A stretch of 64,000 nt of DNA from contig CM064870.1 in assembly GCA_032719365.1 (NCBI GenBank), positions 26,416,738 to 26,480,737 on the forward strand, in the 5' to 3' direction. Source of the stretch: Prinsepia uniflora (Eukaryota; Streptophyta; Magnoliopsida; Rosales; Rosaceae). Below the pieces are notes generated by a model. It did not search any database and was not told where the DNA came from. It saw only the letters and a list, made by a program, of their open reading frames with translations. Shown here in pieces: positions 23,021-34,830 of the stretch (positions are counted from its first letter, which is position 1; every line of letters starts with the position of its first letter). The position numbers and the translations under genes are program-made.

Positions 23021-23685
23021 GCTCGGGGAATAGAGGAAGAAAACCACACAATTTTAGACCAAGGAACAACAATACCTGGAGGGCAGCATGCACTCCAAAA
23101 TGAGGCAAAAGAAAAAATCCCGCCGCTAGTAAGAGACCAACGAACATAATCTAATCTAGATTCTAGATGGGGCATGAGATCATAATACTCAGAGACGCAA
23201 CATGAATGGCTTAGAGTTGCGGGTTAAGAAGCACCGGACATCTCCAAAACCCATTAGAATATCAAGCTCGACCCCCATTTATTTGAAAACGGCCCCAAAG
23301 AACACCAATGATCCAACCAAGCGCAAATGGCACTACCATTCCCCACAACAGACTTAACAGAATGTTTCACAACGGTCGAATCTTGAGAAGCTTCCTCCAA
23401 TCCCAGGAACATCTCGATGGCGTCTTAATTGACCAAAAACACGTGTTTCGGACCACATAAGCCTTGGTCTAATCAGAGCAAAGATTTCCCTATAAGTCAG
23501 AAAGTAGAAACCAATTCCAAGAACACATAAATTTAATACCCAATCCCCCCGCTTGAGGAGTTTACACACATCTTCCACGAAACCTTAGCATTATAGGCTC
23601 CAATAGATTTACCAGACCACACGAAACAGTGAAGTCATTGCTCAATATCACGTAAAATTTGTTTAGGGATGAGAAAATGGGAAGC
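23021..23685 (-). pseudogene. LINE zinc-binding C-terminal region, upstream half
   Basis: Minus-strand conceptual translation across several frames gives pieces typical of the region after LINE RT (a GNGSAICAWLDHW-like block and a WSKIVWFSS-like block just before the copia junction). The open frame at 23354-23578 falls in this zone but is not continuous with the others. It matches the family by order and composition, with multiple frameshifts. Confidence 0.5.
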
Positions 23686-24190
23686 CTAATAAACCTGTAA
23701 AGAATACAACACCGATTTAAGGACCACTAGTCTTTGGACAAAAGAGAGATGGTGATGTTCCCAGGATCTAATTCTCATCTCTAGTTTTTCCACTAACCGT
23801 GCACATGGAACAATCCAAAAAGGAAAGCTTAGACGTAATGAGGGGATGCCCAAATACCTCATAGAGAGAGACCCAATGCCAACTCCAGTAAGCTCCACAA
23901 AACAACTGGAAATAACATAATCAACACCAACCATGAACAAGTTACTTTTGGAAAGATTAGGAATTAATCTCGATTGAGCAGCAAATGACTCTAACATATC
24001 CATAAGAAATTAAGATTAGATAGAGACAACTTATCATCAAAATGAAGGACGATGAGGTAATCAGTAACGAAAAGTTGAGAAAGGAAAGTCTTATCACACC
24101 TCCAATGGTACTAGAATTGAGGATTTACCTCAATAGCAGAGGTTAACCTAGCACAAAGGATCTCCATGGCAAGAACAAAAGAGTAAGGAA
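23686..24190 (-). pseudogene. LINE reverse transcriptase fragment
   Basis: 23686-24003 is open and reads as the L1 block after the catalytic motif: SRLIPNLSKSNLFMVGVD, then SMRYLGIPSL, and RSWEHHHLSFVQRLVVLKSVLYSLQVY near the end. Upstream, 24010-24190 reads in a shifted frame as WRCDKTFLSQLFVTDYL; family members have FADD where this has FVTD, so the catalytic Asp pair is damaged. Dead fragment. Confidence 0.75.
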
Positions 24191-24345
24191 TAAATAAAAA
24201 CAAGAAATAAAAACGTATGATCAGTCAAAATAAATTGTGGAATCCAAAATTAATACGTGAAAGTCTCTTATATTAATCACATTGACTAGTGTAGAGTTAG
24301 TGTTATAGGAAGGAGTCAAATTCACCTCAAGGACTTGGACATGGC
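24191..24345. other. Short unassigned spacer
   Basis: AT-rich sequence between the LINE fragment and copia element 2. It holds no recognisable domain. It may belong to the host sequence into which copia element 2 inserted. Confidence 0.4.
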
Positions 24346-24350
24346 CTAAA

Positions 24351-24887
24351 TATTGGAAATGGCAATAGTTGTTGGATTAACCTTGGACAGAGTAACAAGT
24401 ATGATCTTCCTACCCAAAAACTCTAGCTGAACTTGTTTGTGAATCAGGATTAGCCCGAGACTATCTTTCTCTTGCTTACAGTTAATCACAAACAAAAGAA
24501 CATATTGAATTCCAAATCAAAATTAGATGAGAAAATGAATAAAAATTATGCTCACCATGTGTTTGATAAAATGTCAAGAACTGTATTCTTGAACAACTAG
24601 AATTCTTTCCCTGGTTTTGCTTCCTTAGATTAAGAGAATGTGTACAATCATTCATATACCTTCACTCTCTCGCTCCACACGGTGAAGCATGTGACTTCAT
24701 CTGAAACACTCCCTAGCTGCCACATACTTCGGCCGTTATAGGAAGTTTTCTTGAGTGCTAAGTAACAACTCACACTCTCCTCACTTTTACAATTCTGTTT
24801 TAACAAACTATCCAGCTCATACTTGAGCTCACTTACAATCTCTCACACGCACACATCACATCCTTCCTTACACACTTACACGACTAG
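24351..24887 (-). repeat. 3' LTR remnant of copia element 2
   Basis: Matches 31566-32100 of the 5' LTR, beginning TATTGGAAAT and stopping after CGACTAG, where coding sequence follows. The LTR's own TGTTGC start is therefore lost in this copy. Confidence 0.8.
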
Positions 24888-25088
24888 TTGCTTGTAGGTC
24901 CATGCTTAAATCTTGAAAGTAAACTTGCAGCATACATCATGTCTGGTCTTGTTGTATGTCAAATAGTGTAGAATTCCCACAATTTTCCTGTATAACTACT
25001 CATTTGCAGCCTCACTTTCATCATCTTTTTTGAGTTTCTCTGCTGGTACCAGTGGAATACTCCCTGGTTTACATTCCTTGAGGCCAAA
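24888..25088 (-). pseudogene. rt: copia element 2 RT C-terminal fragment
   Basis: Minus strand reads LKECKPGSIPLVPAEKLKK and, after decay, RPDMMYAASLLSRFKHGPTS, the end of copia RT. It continues from the segment right of the solo LTR: LEKFG there joins to LKECK here across the CCAAA duplication. It ends at a deletion into the LTR. Confidence 0.8.
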
Positions 25089-28000
25089 TGTAATGACCCG
25101 TCCCGAGTGTCGGGATTGAATATTGATTAATTACAGTATAGAATGACTAATCTGGGATTAGTAGAGTGAAATCGGACGAAATGTGCAAAATGACCGTTTT
25201 GCGCCTAGCGTGGGCAAAATGTTGACTTTTAGTTCGGGCGGTCAAACGGAATTTGACCGATGACTGTGACGTAGTTCGTGACGTCACGAGTTCATAGACA
25301 GGTGACACGTTCGATTCCGACATTCGAGGAAAAAGTTAGGGCGTTCGGAAGTTGAGGGGTATTTTGGTAATTTGGCTAAAAAGGCCAAATGTTGACTTTT
25401 GACCCGGGAAGTCCAATGGACGAAGGCCAAGAACCGTTACGTAGGTCTCGTCGATACGAATCCAACGACAGGCGGCATGACGAAATCGGAGATTCGACGA
25501 CGAAGTTATGGTCATGGGAACGAATCGATTAACCGAACGAACCGGGAATTCGATTAAAATAATATTATAATATTGAATAGTGACCGTTGATGTGGCTACT
25601 TGGATGAGTGACAAGTGTCACCCATCCCTTAATTTGAGGCTTACAATCTGCTCCTTGTTTCCCGTAATTCCTCATCATCATGTTTGATCATCATTAGCCA
25701 TCACTAACATATTTTCTTCTGTGTTACTTGAACCTGAACCGTGAAGAAGCAAAGAAAATGGAGCATGGAAAATTGAGAGAATTGAGCTTCCTCTCTTACC
25801 CAATTCCTTCCACAATTAAACCATCCAAAAACTGAGATTTAGGGGAGGAATTGTGAGGAATTAATTGAGGAGGAAACCACTAAACCCAAAGCCCAAACCA
25901 TGAAAATTCAAATTTCCCCATTAAATCGAATTCGAATTCTTAGGTCTAGAAACGTCAAATTGATGCTCGAGTAAGCTTTCTGGGATCAATACGAATCGTT
26001 TTGCAACAAGAACGAAGAGAAACCGTGTCGGATTGAGGAAGAACGAAGCTTCCATGGCTGCTTCAATTCGAGCTTGAGTTCAACTAGTTAGAGGTGAGAT
26101 TGTATGAAATTGATCCTGTAGAAATGTTCCTTACACTCTCACGATACTCACTGTGTTAATTAATTTGAAAAACAGGGTTGAAATCTGTGAACCCGAATTG
26201 GAAACCCGTCAAGGATCGATCAAGAGTCGTGAGGATTTAGACCATGATTCGAGTAATTGAACTTGCAGAACTTAATTAGAGTTGGATTAGAAGGGATCAG
26301 TGGAAAGAACGGATCGATTTGAGGTCGAATAGGGTGAGATTCAACCGGGTTCTATCGCGGGTTTTTCAACCCGTTTACCAGACAAACGGGCGAAGGCGAC
26401 AACTGTGCCGGTTACTGTAGCTGGCGCGTGGGGGCGCGTGAGTGAGAATCTCGAGGTATGATCAACATGACTTTTGATCCTCTCATTGTAATGAACATTT
26501 TGACACTGGTTTCGATGAAATCTGATATCGTTTCGTTAATGTTCCGCGTATCCGAAGTTTTGTTTTACGTTAAAAATACGTATATAAATTCCGAAAAAAT
26601 TGGGGAAAATTATATGAAGTATTTTGAGATGTTAGTAACCCTCTATAATGATTTTGGGCAGGAGTTGTGATTTCCAGAATTTACGAAAAAACGTGCAGCT
26701 CGGAAACGAACCGTTTTGAACGGTGTGTGTGAGTGGACTTTATTTTCTAACCGTGATGCATGCATATATGTTTTAAATGCTTTATTATATGATTTTATAT
26801 GCTTTGGCATGATTGATGTTTCAATCCGGTGATTTATCGATTTTCTCGGTTTTATGATTATTATATTATATTTTGGCACGATTTTCGAGAAATGGTGAAA
26901 TTGATGTTTTGGGCTAGGCCCGGATTGAAAATGATGTTTTGACTCGGGTTATGAGTCAGGAAGTTGAAAATGATATTTGGACTCGGATTATGAGTCAGTG
27001 ATTGATTTCATGGATTTACGTGATCGTGGCAACTCGGGTTTACGGTTGCACGGATTTGCGTGAAAATGATATTTTGGGCTTGAGACCCAATGGAATTGTG
27101 ATTTTGATTGGATTTGTATTTCCATGTGATTACATGATGATATTGATGATTTTTGGATTTATAAAGTAAATCGGGACTTGGGGCTGAGACCCTGTATTGA
27201 AAATGATTTTGATTTCAAGCACAATTGTTTTCACTGGTTTTGTGATGATGATATGTTGCGGATAATTAGGGTTTTCGGGTGGAAATGTGTTTTTCCCCGG
27301 AGTGCACCCTGGAGATAACGCTCGCCTTCGGGATGGAAATGTTTACCCCGAAGAGGTCACGTAGCATGGTCTTTGTCGTGCAGCCGAGGGAGGCTCGGCT
27401 CAGACCAGAGTGCTGGATTATATATGGATCGGTAAGTGATGTGTTCACGAGATCCGGATTGCCGGCTGGTGATGTGTTCACAGCGGCGGATGCTCGGATT
27501 TTGAGCCGTCCTTGAGCCTATTGATTTGCACGCGTTGCAGGGATAAACGTGACTCTAAGCAACAGGATATGGAAATAAGTCCCGTGGTTTTGTGGAAAAT
27601 GATTTCGAGGAAACCGTAGTTTTAAATATAAATTGATTTAATGAAAATGAGTTTTAAGGAAAATATGTGGACATGGAATTTAGAAACATGATATTTGTGA
27701 TTACGTACCGGTTTTGAGTACGGGTTTTTGGTCTTTATGGCCAGGTGATGGTGTTCACATGTTTTGGCCTGAGAGCTGGGATTTGCTGTTTTATAACTTG
27801 AACTGAATTGATGAACATGAGTTTTTATGGACCATGGGAAAACGTATTTTGATTTTATCGGTCCACTGTTCATACTTGAATAATTTCATACTATTACTCA
27901 TGTTTTATGATATGCATGCACGTTTGTGAAAACTGGAGGGTAAGAATGTGTTTTGGCAAATGTTTTTATAAGAGGTCATTTTTGTCCACTCACACCTTTT

Positions 28001-28192
28001 CTGTTTTATTAACCCTTCAGGTCGTGGCACGATGATCGAGGCTAATCGAGAGGTGGAGGTATGTGTGGGCACAGGCGCAAATATCCCTTGTCTGGCAGGT
28101 GCTGAAGGGTTGTTTCGGACTTTCAGTTGACTTGTCAGACGGGAGCAGGACCGGGCACGGTTATCTATGTCCTTCGGGTGCGGGTCCTGTTA
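25089..28192 (+). repeat. Gypsy solo LTR (3104 bp) with target duplication CCAAA
   Basis: Begins TGTAATGACCCGTCCCG and ends GGTCCTGTTA (a decayed TG..CA end). It is flanked on both sides by CCAAA (25084-25088, 28193-28197), and the copia RT coding resumes exactly across it. It has no internal region, so it is a solo LTR left by recombination between two LTRs of a full gypsy element. Its start is related to the LTR at 1-579. It contains two copies of a GACAGG.GGCA box (25297 and 25466) and repeated 'ggg(c)tNgagaccc' phrases around 26910-27200. Confidence 0.92.
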
Positions 28193-29207
28193 CCAAACTT
28201 CTCAAGAAAAGTAACAACATACTTCCTTTGGTGAATAAAAATGCTTCTTCTATCTGTATTACTCCTATCCCTAGGAAATGATGCACCAATCCCAAATCTG
28301 TCATCTCATACTTGCTCATCATCACATGTTTGAACTCTTGAATCAAAGCATGTGAATTTCTAGTGTAGATTATGTCATCCACATAAATTGACACGTTTAA
28401 AACTCCACCATCTTCATCAAACTTGATATAGAGGGTTACCTCACTTGTACTTCTCTTGAAATCACAACTTAGAAAACCAATCAATTTCTCCATACCATGA
28501 TCTAGGAGCCTTCTTAAGTCCATATAGAGATTTCTTCAACTTGTAGACTTTCCCCTTTCAACTTGGACTTCAATACCTACTAGTTGATCAATGTACACTT
28601 CCTCTTCTAACATTCCATTCAAGAATGCTGACTTAACATCAAATTGGTAGATTTTCTAGCTCCTTTGAGCTGCAAGGGCAATGAGTGACATGATTGTGTC
28701 CAACCTTGCCACTTGTGCAAAGGTTTCATTGAAATGCACACCTCGCTTCTGTGCATAGCCCTTTGCCACCACCCTAGCCTTGTGTTTCTCTATGGAACCA
28801 TCCAGGTTTAGTTTGGTAGATCCATTTAATACCAATGATAGGTTTATTCATTGGTCTATCTACCAGTCACCAAGTCTCATTCTTCTGGATCATGTCCATT
28901 TTAGCCTCCATAGCTTTTCTCCATACTAGATCCGTAGCTGCTTCTTCATAGGACTTAGGTTCAATTATGCACATGAGGCATCGTGCATAAATGTCCTGAA
29001 TACTTCTGAGATTTAAAGAAGTACCTGAGGAGGATTATTCTTCTCTTCCAAAATCTGAGTCTCATCATGAGGCTTAGGATTTTCAACTGGTTCTTGTGGA
29101 ATCAGAGCTGAATTCTTAGCTGAATTAGTTGTCCTGTCACAACCATAATTGACTCTGAGAAACCTTCCAGAATCTGCCATGGTAGTTTCCAAGTCATATT
29201 CACTCAC
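28193..29207 (-). pseudogene. rt: copia element 2 reverse transcriptase, N-terminal part
   Basis: Minus strand holds a degraded linker, then RT blocks. The best preserved segment (28523 down to 28161) reads SKVTLYIKF-like sequence, SIYVDDIIYTRN with the catalytic YVDD, and KYEMTDLGLVHHFLGIGVIQ. Upstream parts need several frameshifts. The last 31 codon-equivalent bases of that open frame lie in the inserted solo LTR and are not RT. Non-functional. Confidence 0.82.
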
Positions 29208-30196
29208 TCATTAAAGATCATACTCCTAGAAACTACAATTTTATTGGTTTGTAGATTGAACAACCTGTATCCTTTCTCACAACTTCCATATCCCATGAAA
29301 ATGCACTTCACACCTTTCTCATCCAATTTCTGCCTCAGCTGGCCAGGAATGTAGGAATATCATACAAAACCAAATATTCTTAGATGCTTAACCCATGGTC
29401 TTCTCCCACTAAATAGTTCAAATGGAGGGTTCCCATTTAGTGAGCTTGTAGGGCTTCTATTCAGCAGATACACCGCAGTGCTCACTACATTTCTCGAGAA
29501 CTTGTGGGAAACATTCTTCCCATACATCATGCCCTAGCCATTTCCACCATAGTTTTGTTTTTCCTTTCATCAACTCCATTTTGCTAAGGTGAGTAAGAAA
29601 TATTCAGCTGCCTCACAATTCCCGTCTCATCATAGAAATTCTCAAACTCTTTTGAGAGATACTCCCTACCCCTATCACTCCTCAAACCTTTAATCTTGAA
29701 ACCACTTTGTAATTCAACCATAACCTTAAACTTCTTAAAAACATTAAGGACTCCTCAATTGTGTGATAAAAAATATAGCCAACACATTCTAGTGTAATCA
29801 TCAATGAAAGTTAAGAAGTACTTGTTACCTCTAATGGTTTCTACTTGCATAGGTCCACAAACATCTGAGTGGATGAGTTCTAAGGGTTGAGTTGACCTTA
29901 GAGTAGGTTATGTGTTAAATTTTTCCACATGCTGTTTCCCAGCAACACAGCTTGCACACACATGAGCTCACTCTTGTAACTTAGGCATCCCAATAACCAT
30001 GTATTTCTGTTGTAACTTCTTGAGACTTGAATAATTCAAATGACCATATCTGCCATGCCAAAGTTCAGAATCTTCTGAAATAGTAGCGCTCATTTCCACT
30101 GGCTTCACATAGTCAAATGTCATGGGAAAACATTATGGTCATAGGAATCTTGGCTACCCTGTGAACCAGTTCTTTATCCTAAAAAATGCCAACATA
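29208..30196 (-). pseudogene. int: copia element 2 integrase, heavily decayed
   Basis: No long open frame, but minus-strand pieces line up with copia element 1 integrase over the whole interval: an equivalent of the LIHSDVCGP block near 29865, GGEY-like sequence near 29660 and the LRIFGF..YIPGQLRQKLDEK-like block near 29330-29390. Many stops and indels. Confidence 0.65.
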
Positions 30197-30703
30197 CTAA
30201 TCACCAAAAACAAGGAAATATCCATGTTCAATCATCTGCCCAACACTAAGTAGATTTTCATCCAAACCAGGCAGCAACATTACATCCTTGATGTGCATCT
30301 CTCCTTGTTTGGTCTGAATAACCAGTGTTCCCTTTCCTACTGCTTGAACCAGCTCACCATTTCCCATTTTCACGTTGCCCTTGATACTTCTATCAACATT
30401 TACTAACAGTGATTCTTGAGCTATCATATGGTTACTACACGCACTGCCCACATACCACACATTGTCAGTCTTCACTGAAGTTGAATTACAAGCATAAAAG
30501 AGATTTACAGGTGTTGGTGCTTCAGTCACTTCTTTTGCCATGTTCACAACCTTGGCACTCATACAGTCCTTGGCTACATGTCCAGGTTTGTTGTAATTGT
30601 AGCACTTAGGTTTAGTCTTAAACCAGTATGTCCCAGAGTGCTTCCTTCCACAATTATTACATTTAGGGACTATGCTTTCAGCCTTCTCAGAATTCTGGTG
30701 ATT
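30197..30703 (-). pseudogene. pr: copia element 2 protease and damaged zinc knuckle
   Basis: From 30562 the frame reads LFYACNSTSVKTDNVWYVGSACSNHM, then LLSVGQMIEHGY. The protease active-site Asp is Gly here (WYVGSAC against WYVDSAC in copia element 1). Just upstream the knuckle reads CYNYNKPGHVAKDC, so its second Cys is Tyr. Two key residues are lost independently of the frameshifts. Confidence 0.82.
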
Positions 30704-31468
30704 TCATGTCCTCTCACCATTGCTGGATCTCTGGTTCCAGCCTTTGTTTTTGAAATTCTTCTTGAACTTATCATTTGAACTTCCTTGCTTTCCTTTGGAA
30801 TGTATAGACACGCTAGCAAAGGCCTTGTTTACATTTCCTTCACTATGCATTTCAATCCTCTGGTCAAAGGTTCTAATTGAAGCTATGAAACTTTCAACAT
30901 TAATAGTATCCATAGCCCTGGTCTCTTCTATGATAGACATAATAGGATAATGCAGTTTTGTCAAGCTAGTTAGAATTTTCTGAGCTAACCTTCTATCTGT
31001 TAGATTCTCACCATAGGTCCTCAGATGATTAACGATGCCATATAATCTAGACATATACACAGATAAGGTTTCTTCATGTTTTATTCTAGCATATTCGAAA
31101 TCTCGTCTTAGAGATTGGAGTTTTACAGCTCTAACCTTTGCATCACCTTTATACTCTCTTATCAGAACATTCGCAGAAGATTGAGAAGACTCCTCATTCT
31201 GGATCCTTGGAAAAATGTCTTCAATCACTGCATTTTGAAGCATGCTCAGAGTTTTGGCATATTTCACAACGTCAACATGATTAGGTTGACCACGAACAAG
31301 ACCTTCTTCTCGTTCTGTAGTTGTAACAGAACCAGGTATTCCAACCTCAACATATTTCCACAGATGATAGCCTTTTAGAATTGTTTTCATCTTGATACTC
31401 CAAGCATCGTAGTTTGATCTTGTGAAAATAGGAGTTCGTAATTCTTCTCCACTGTGTGTTCCTGTCAT
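30704..31468 (-). pseudogene. gag: copia element 2 gag
   Basis: Open frame of 254 residues starting MTGTHSGEELRTPIF, homologous along its length to copia element 1 gag: NYDAWSIKMKTILKGYHLWKYVE, IREYKGDAKVRAVKLQSLRRDFEYARIK, MSRLYGIVNHLRTYGE and AQKILTSLTKLHYPIMSIIEETRAMD. It ends before the knuckle. This is the best preserved part of the element. Confidence 0.85.
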
Positions 31469-31553
31469 TTCAGATCACACCAGCTTCTTTTTCCACTTGA
31501 CTTGCTTTTCTTGCTTCTTTCCATAGATCACGCCCAGCTACAGATCATATTCT

Positions 31554-31565
31554 GCTTTGATACCA
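31554..31565 (-). other. Primer binding site of copia element 2 (one change)
   Basis: Minus strand TGGTATCAAAGC abuts LTR end CCAATA. It differs from the tRNA-iMet complement TGGTATCAGAGC by one base. Confidence 0.75.
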
Positions 31566-32173
31566 TATTGGAAATGGCACTGGTTTCTGGATCGACCTTG
31601 GATAGTGTAACATGTATGATCTTCTTACTCGAAAACTCTAGCTGAACTTGTTTGTGAATCGGGATTAGCCCGTGACTACGTGTTTATCTTTCTCTTGCTT
31701 ACGCTTAACCACACACACGAACAAATTGAATTCCTAATCAAAACTAGATGAAAAAATGCAGAAAAATTATGATCACCAAGTGTTTGATAAAATGTCAAGA
31801 ACTATATTCTTGAACAACCAAAATTCTTTCTCTGATTTTTCTTCCTTAGACTAGAGAGTGTGTACAATCATTCATATACCCTCACTCCCTTAATCCACAT
31901 GGTGAAGCATGTGACTTCATCTGAACCACTCCCTAGCTGCCACATACTTCGGCAGTTATAGGAAGTTTGCTTTAGTGCTAAGTAACAACTCACTCTCCTC
32001 ACTTTTACAATTATGTTATAAAAACCTTTCTAGCTCATACTTGAGCTCACTTACAATCTCTCACATGCACACAAAACATCCTACCTCACACACTTACACG
32101 ACTAGCCATAGGATTCAAATAACTAGTTGTAGAACTTCAAATTCAAACTTGCTGTGTTGCGCAATCAGCAACA
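31566..32173 (-). repeat. 5' LTR of copia element 2 (608 bp)
   Basis: Minus strand runs TGTTGCTGATTG...CCAATA, again with TG..TA ends as in copia element 1. The right end is fixed by the CTAAA duplication at 32174-32178. Confidence 0.82.
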
Positions 32174-32178
32174 CTAAA

Positions 32179-32481
32179 AACTCTCTGCAAATAGTACCTA
32201 CTTATTCACTCAAGACCCAAGTCCAACAAGTTTGGTCCAAATCATTATTATGCCCATTGGCTCACAAGTTAATAGCAAACCTAGCACCCATCATTCCAAC
32301 GTAGGGGTTCTTCACGTGTTGATTAAAAGCTAGACATGCTAGAATAGGACAAGCCTATCAGGACCAAGACTTAGCTTAACCAAAAATCTTTGGTAAGACA
32401 AATATTTCCATTCGTATTGAAGAATGCAAAGATATAAGAACAAAAGGGAGGAGCATCAACGCTCAAAATGACTAGTTACAT
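32179..32481. other. Unassigned spacer
   Basis: About 300 bp of ordinary sequence between copia element 2 and the non-coding LTR element. No domain, RNA or repeat was recognised. Confidence 0.4.
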
Positions 32482-34813
32482 TAATAAGTCATGAATGAAG
32501 CATCGTTTCAATGTTGATCGTTAACTCCTTTACTTGTCTTTTGATTATAATTGTACAAACAATAGAAGAAAATGATCCATTTTGTGATACTTGTGTAGAT
32601 AATGAAATATAAGTCAATTATGAAGAGAATGCAAAAAGAATGGAGGAAATCCAAGCCAAAATGAAGGAATAGCACTAAAATGAAGTTAAGGTCCTAGCTG
32701 AAATCCCAGTTGAGGCCCTCTCGGGTTTTGGCTTTGAATTGGAATTTTCCAATGTCTTGGATGTGATCAAGCTGTCCAAATAATCTCCAGGGGTTCTAAT
32801 GAGGTGATAGCACGTGTCAAGACAATCAAGATTGACCAAGAAATGTGTATGTGACTTTGTGGACCAATCTTGCTAGCCTTGCACACCTAGATTAAGTGGG
32901 CTATTTTAGACATTATGCCCTGAAATCTAGCTGGGAAAGTTGGCCAAAAGATCCATAAAAAGAAGGTTTCCTATCCGTTCCTTGGAACCCAAGAAACTAT
33001 GATTTCTTGCCTTATCAAGTTCCTACGTTTTAGGGATTTGAGGCAGCTGTCCTATTCCAAATTTTCTTTCCCTTTTCAATGAGGAATTATGTGCATTGAC
33101 TTCGATAAGAAGACTCAAAGATGTTATAATCAAATCTGAATTTAAAGTTGTAAGAAACAAGGAAAAGGAAGCTTCTTGGAAGCCAAGCAACCTAAAATAT
33201 GGCTAGGGTTAAGGAAACACCCTAGCCACATTTTGTCCTTTCCTTTCCTATATTTTAGGGCTTTGTGATCTGATTTGGAATAAGATTAAATGAATTCCTA
33301 GTCAAAGTTGAAGTCAAGAAGTGGAAAGAAATAAGGAAATATGATTCCTTATTCATGAAGGATTCAAGATTGTGGCAAAGAAGTCCTTGTACACAGCTAG
33401 GAGGTTTCCTCCTCAGTTTAGGTTTTGTTTTCCCTTTTATTTAGGGAGAAGCTAGGAAGACGTGAGGCCTATAAATAGGTAGTTTTCCATCATTTTTTTT
33501 AACGCATAATTTACCTTCCTAGGTTCGAAAACTCTATCGAATTTCATACTTAATGTCTATGCATAGTCTAGCTGCATTTTACTAGTTTTATGCTTTTGGA
33601 TTCAAGATTGTGCTAAAGAGGATGTGAGGCTTGGGAGCAGAAGAGTGTTTGAGCCCCTTTTCCTACTCCTTTCTATTCTTTAGTATTTGTGTTTATTAAT
33701 TCTTTTGTCGCCTTACATTTCTTATGCATTCAATTATGTTATTCCTTAATTCAATAATGTGTGAGTAGTGTAATTAGGGCTAATGGTACTTTAAGCCCTG
33801 GCCATGTTAGTTCTTACTTAGATTTTTGGATCTTGATTATGATTGTTATGCATGCCTAGAGTTTTTGGATTAGTGTGCTTCATGAACTCAATTTATGCCT
33901 ATAAGCTTAGCTTCCTTGTTTGCATATAACTGTTGATGGAATTATTTGACGCACCATCATATCATCTTGTAATTTGTTACATCACGTTTAAGGGGTGAAC
34001 TCTTATTCGTAATCTAAACTCATGACATTCTAGAATTGCACATCACTTTCTAAGATTAGTGTAGTGTCATCAAATCTTCTTTACGTTTAATGCATTATCA
34101 CACACCATCGATAATAGAAATTTTAAGGGCGGCATATCACACTTAAAACAATCTAACTAAGAAAAGATAATAGGTGTGGGGTGAGCCTTAGCCGAATGTA
34201 AGACCCGTGTCCTGGAGGGAATGGTGAACAATCCCACATTCCTACGAGGGGAATGGTCTGGGAGCTCAGTGGCTTTGGGTTCGGTTGGAACTCCAAAGTT
34301 AAACGAGTTGAGGCTGGTGCAATTCCATAATGGGTGACCCCCTGGGAAGTTACACCATGAGCTCCCAAAAACAAAATGTGAGGGCAAGGGTCAGGAGGCC
34401 CATAGCGGACAATATCGTGCTAGAGTCAGGTTTTGATCGAGGAGGGTTGGGTCCTGACATCAAACCCCTACACGGGCACTTAATTTAGAACACATGCATA
34501 GTAATTAAATCAAGGAAATCAAAGGATAACTATAATTGGTAAAGGTGGATAGAAACCCTAGCTCGACGTAATTTAGTAATCTTAGTTAATTTGCATTCGT
34601 CCATTCAACGTGACAACCCCTATTTTCATTTTAATTACCTCACTAAAGTCAATTGAACCAAAAAGTATTGGACATTGTTGAACAAGTCCTCGAGGGATCG
34701 ACCTTTGCTTGCATCTATACTATCATACGTCTTGTGTGCTTGCAAAGTTATTAGACGTAGAGGTTTTTCCTAGTACATCTATTGTACGCTTGGTAAAATC
34801 TCTATTAATTTTT
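32482..34813 (+). repeat. 5' LTR of the non-coding element
   Basis: Aligns with the 3' LTR 37306-38340 over its first kilobase and, in reverse, with 44580-46043. A TATA box CTATAAATAG lies at about 33469-33478. It is interrupted by a Cassandra LTR (34197-34460). The right end is placed just before the GGCGCCGTTGCC primer site; the exact base is uncertain. Confidence 0.72.
34197..34460 (+). repeat. Cassandra solo LTR (264 bp, internally deleted)
   Basis: Starts TGTAAGACCCGTGTCCTGG and ends GGGTCCTGACA, like the Cassandra LTR at 55206-55534 but about 65 bp shorter: the GGTGTAGACACAC..GAGGCC segment is missing. It keeps the 5S-like C box (ATGGGTGACCCCCTGGGAAG), while the A box is altered (TTAAACG for TTAAGCG). 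Flanks CCGAA and TCAAA are not a clear duplication. It has no internal region. Confidence 0.8.
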
Positions 34814-34830
34814 AGGCGCCGTTGCCATGG

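Larger units (their letters stand above)
17256..24190 (-). mobile_element. L1-type LINE remnant, reversed, split by copia element 1
   Basis: The LINE reads on the minus strand. Its reverse transcriptase C-terminal half lies at 23686-24190, the downstream zinc-binding region runs on to 23021, and after the inserted copia element it resumes at 17853 and continues left. The left end has a T run on the plus strand (17259-17268), consistent with a poly(A) tail. The two halves join in register at the copia target duplication GCTCG, giving one continuous, though stop-ridden, reading (..LTTFDRIAKF-like after the junction). The 5' part beyond 24190 is missing. Confidence 0.72.
24351..32173 (-). mobile_element. 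Ty1/copia element 2, reversed, RNase H deleted, split by a solo LTR
   Basis: Reversed copia flanked by the 5-bp duplication CTAAA (24346-24350 and 32174-32178). The 5' LTR is 31566-32173; a 3' LTR remnant is 24351-24887. Gag, protease, integrase and RT blocks lie between, with many lesions. A deletion joins the RT C-terminus (..LLSRFKHGPTSN) directly to LTR sequence at 24887/24888, removing RNase H, the polypurine tract and the LTR start. A gypsy solo LTR (25089-28192) sits inside RT. It is related to copia element 1 but clearly older. Confidence 0.88.
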
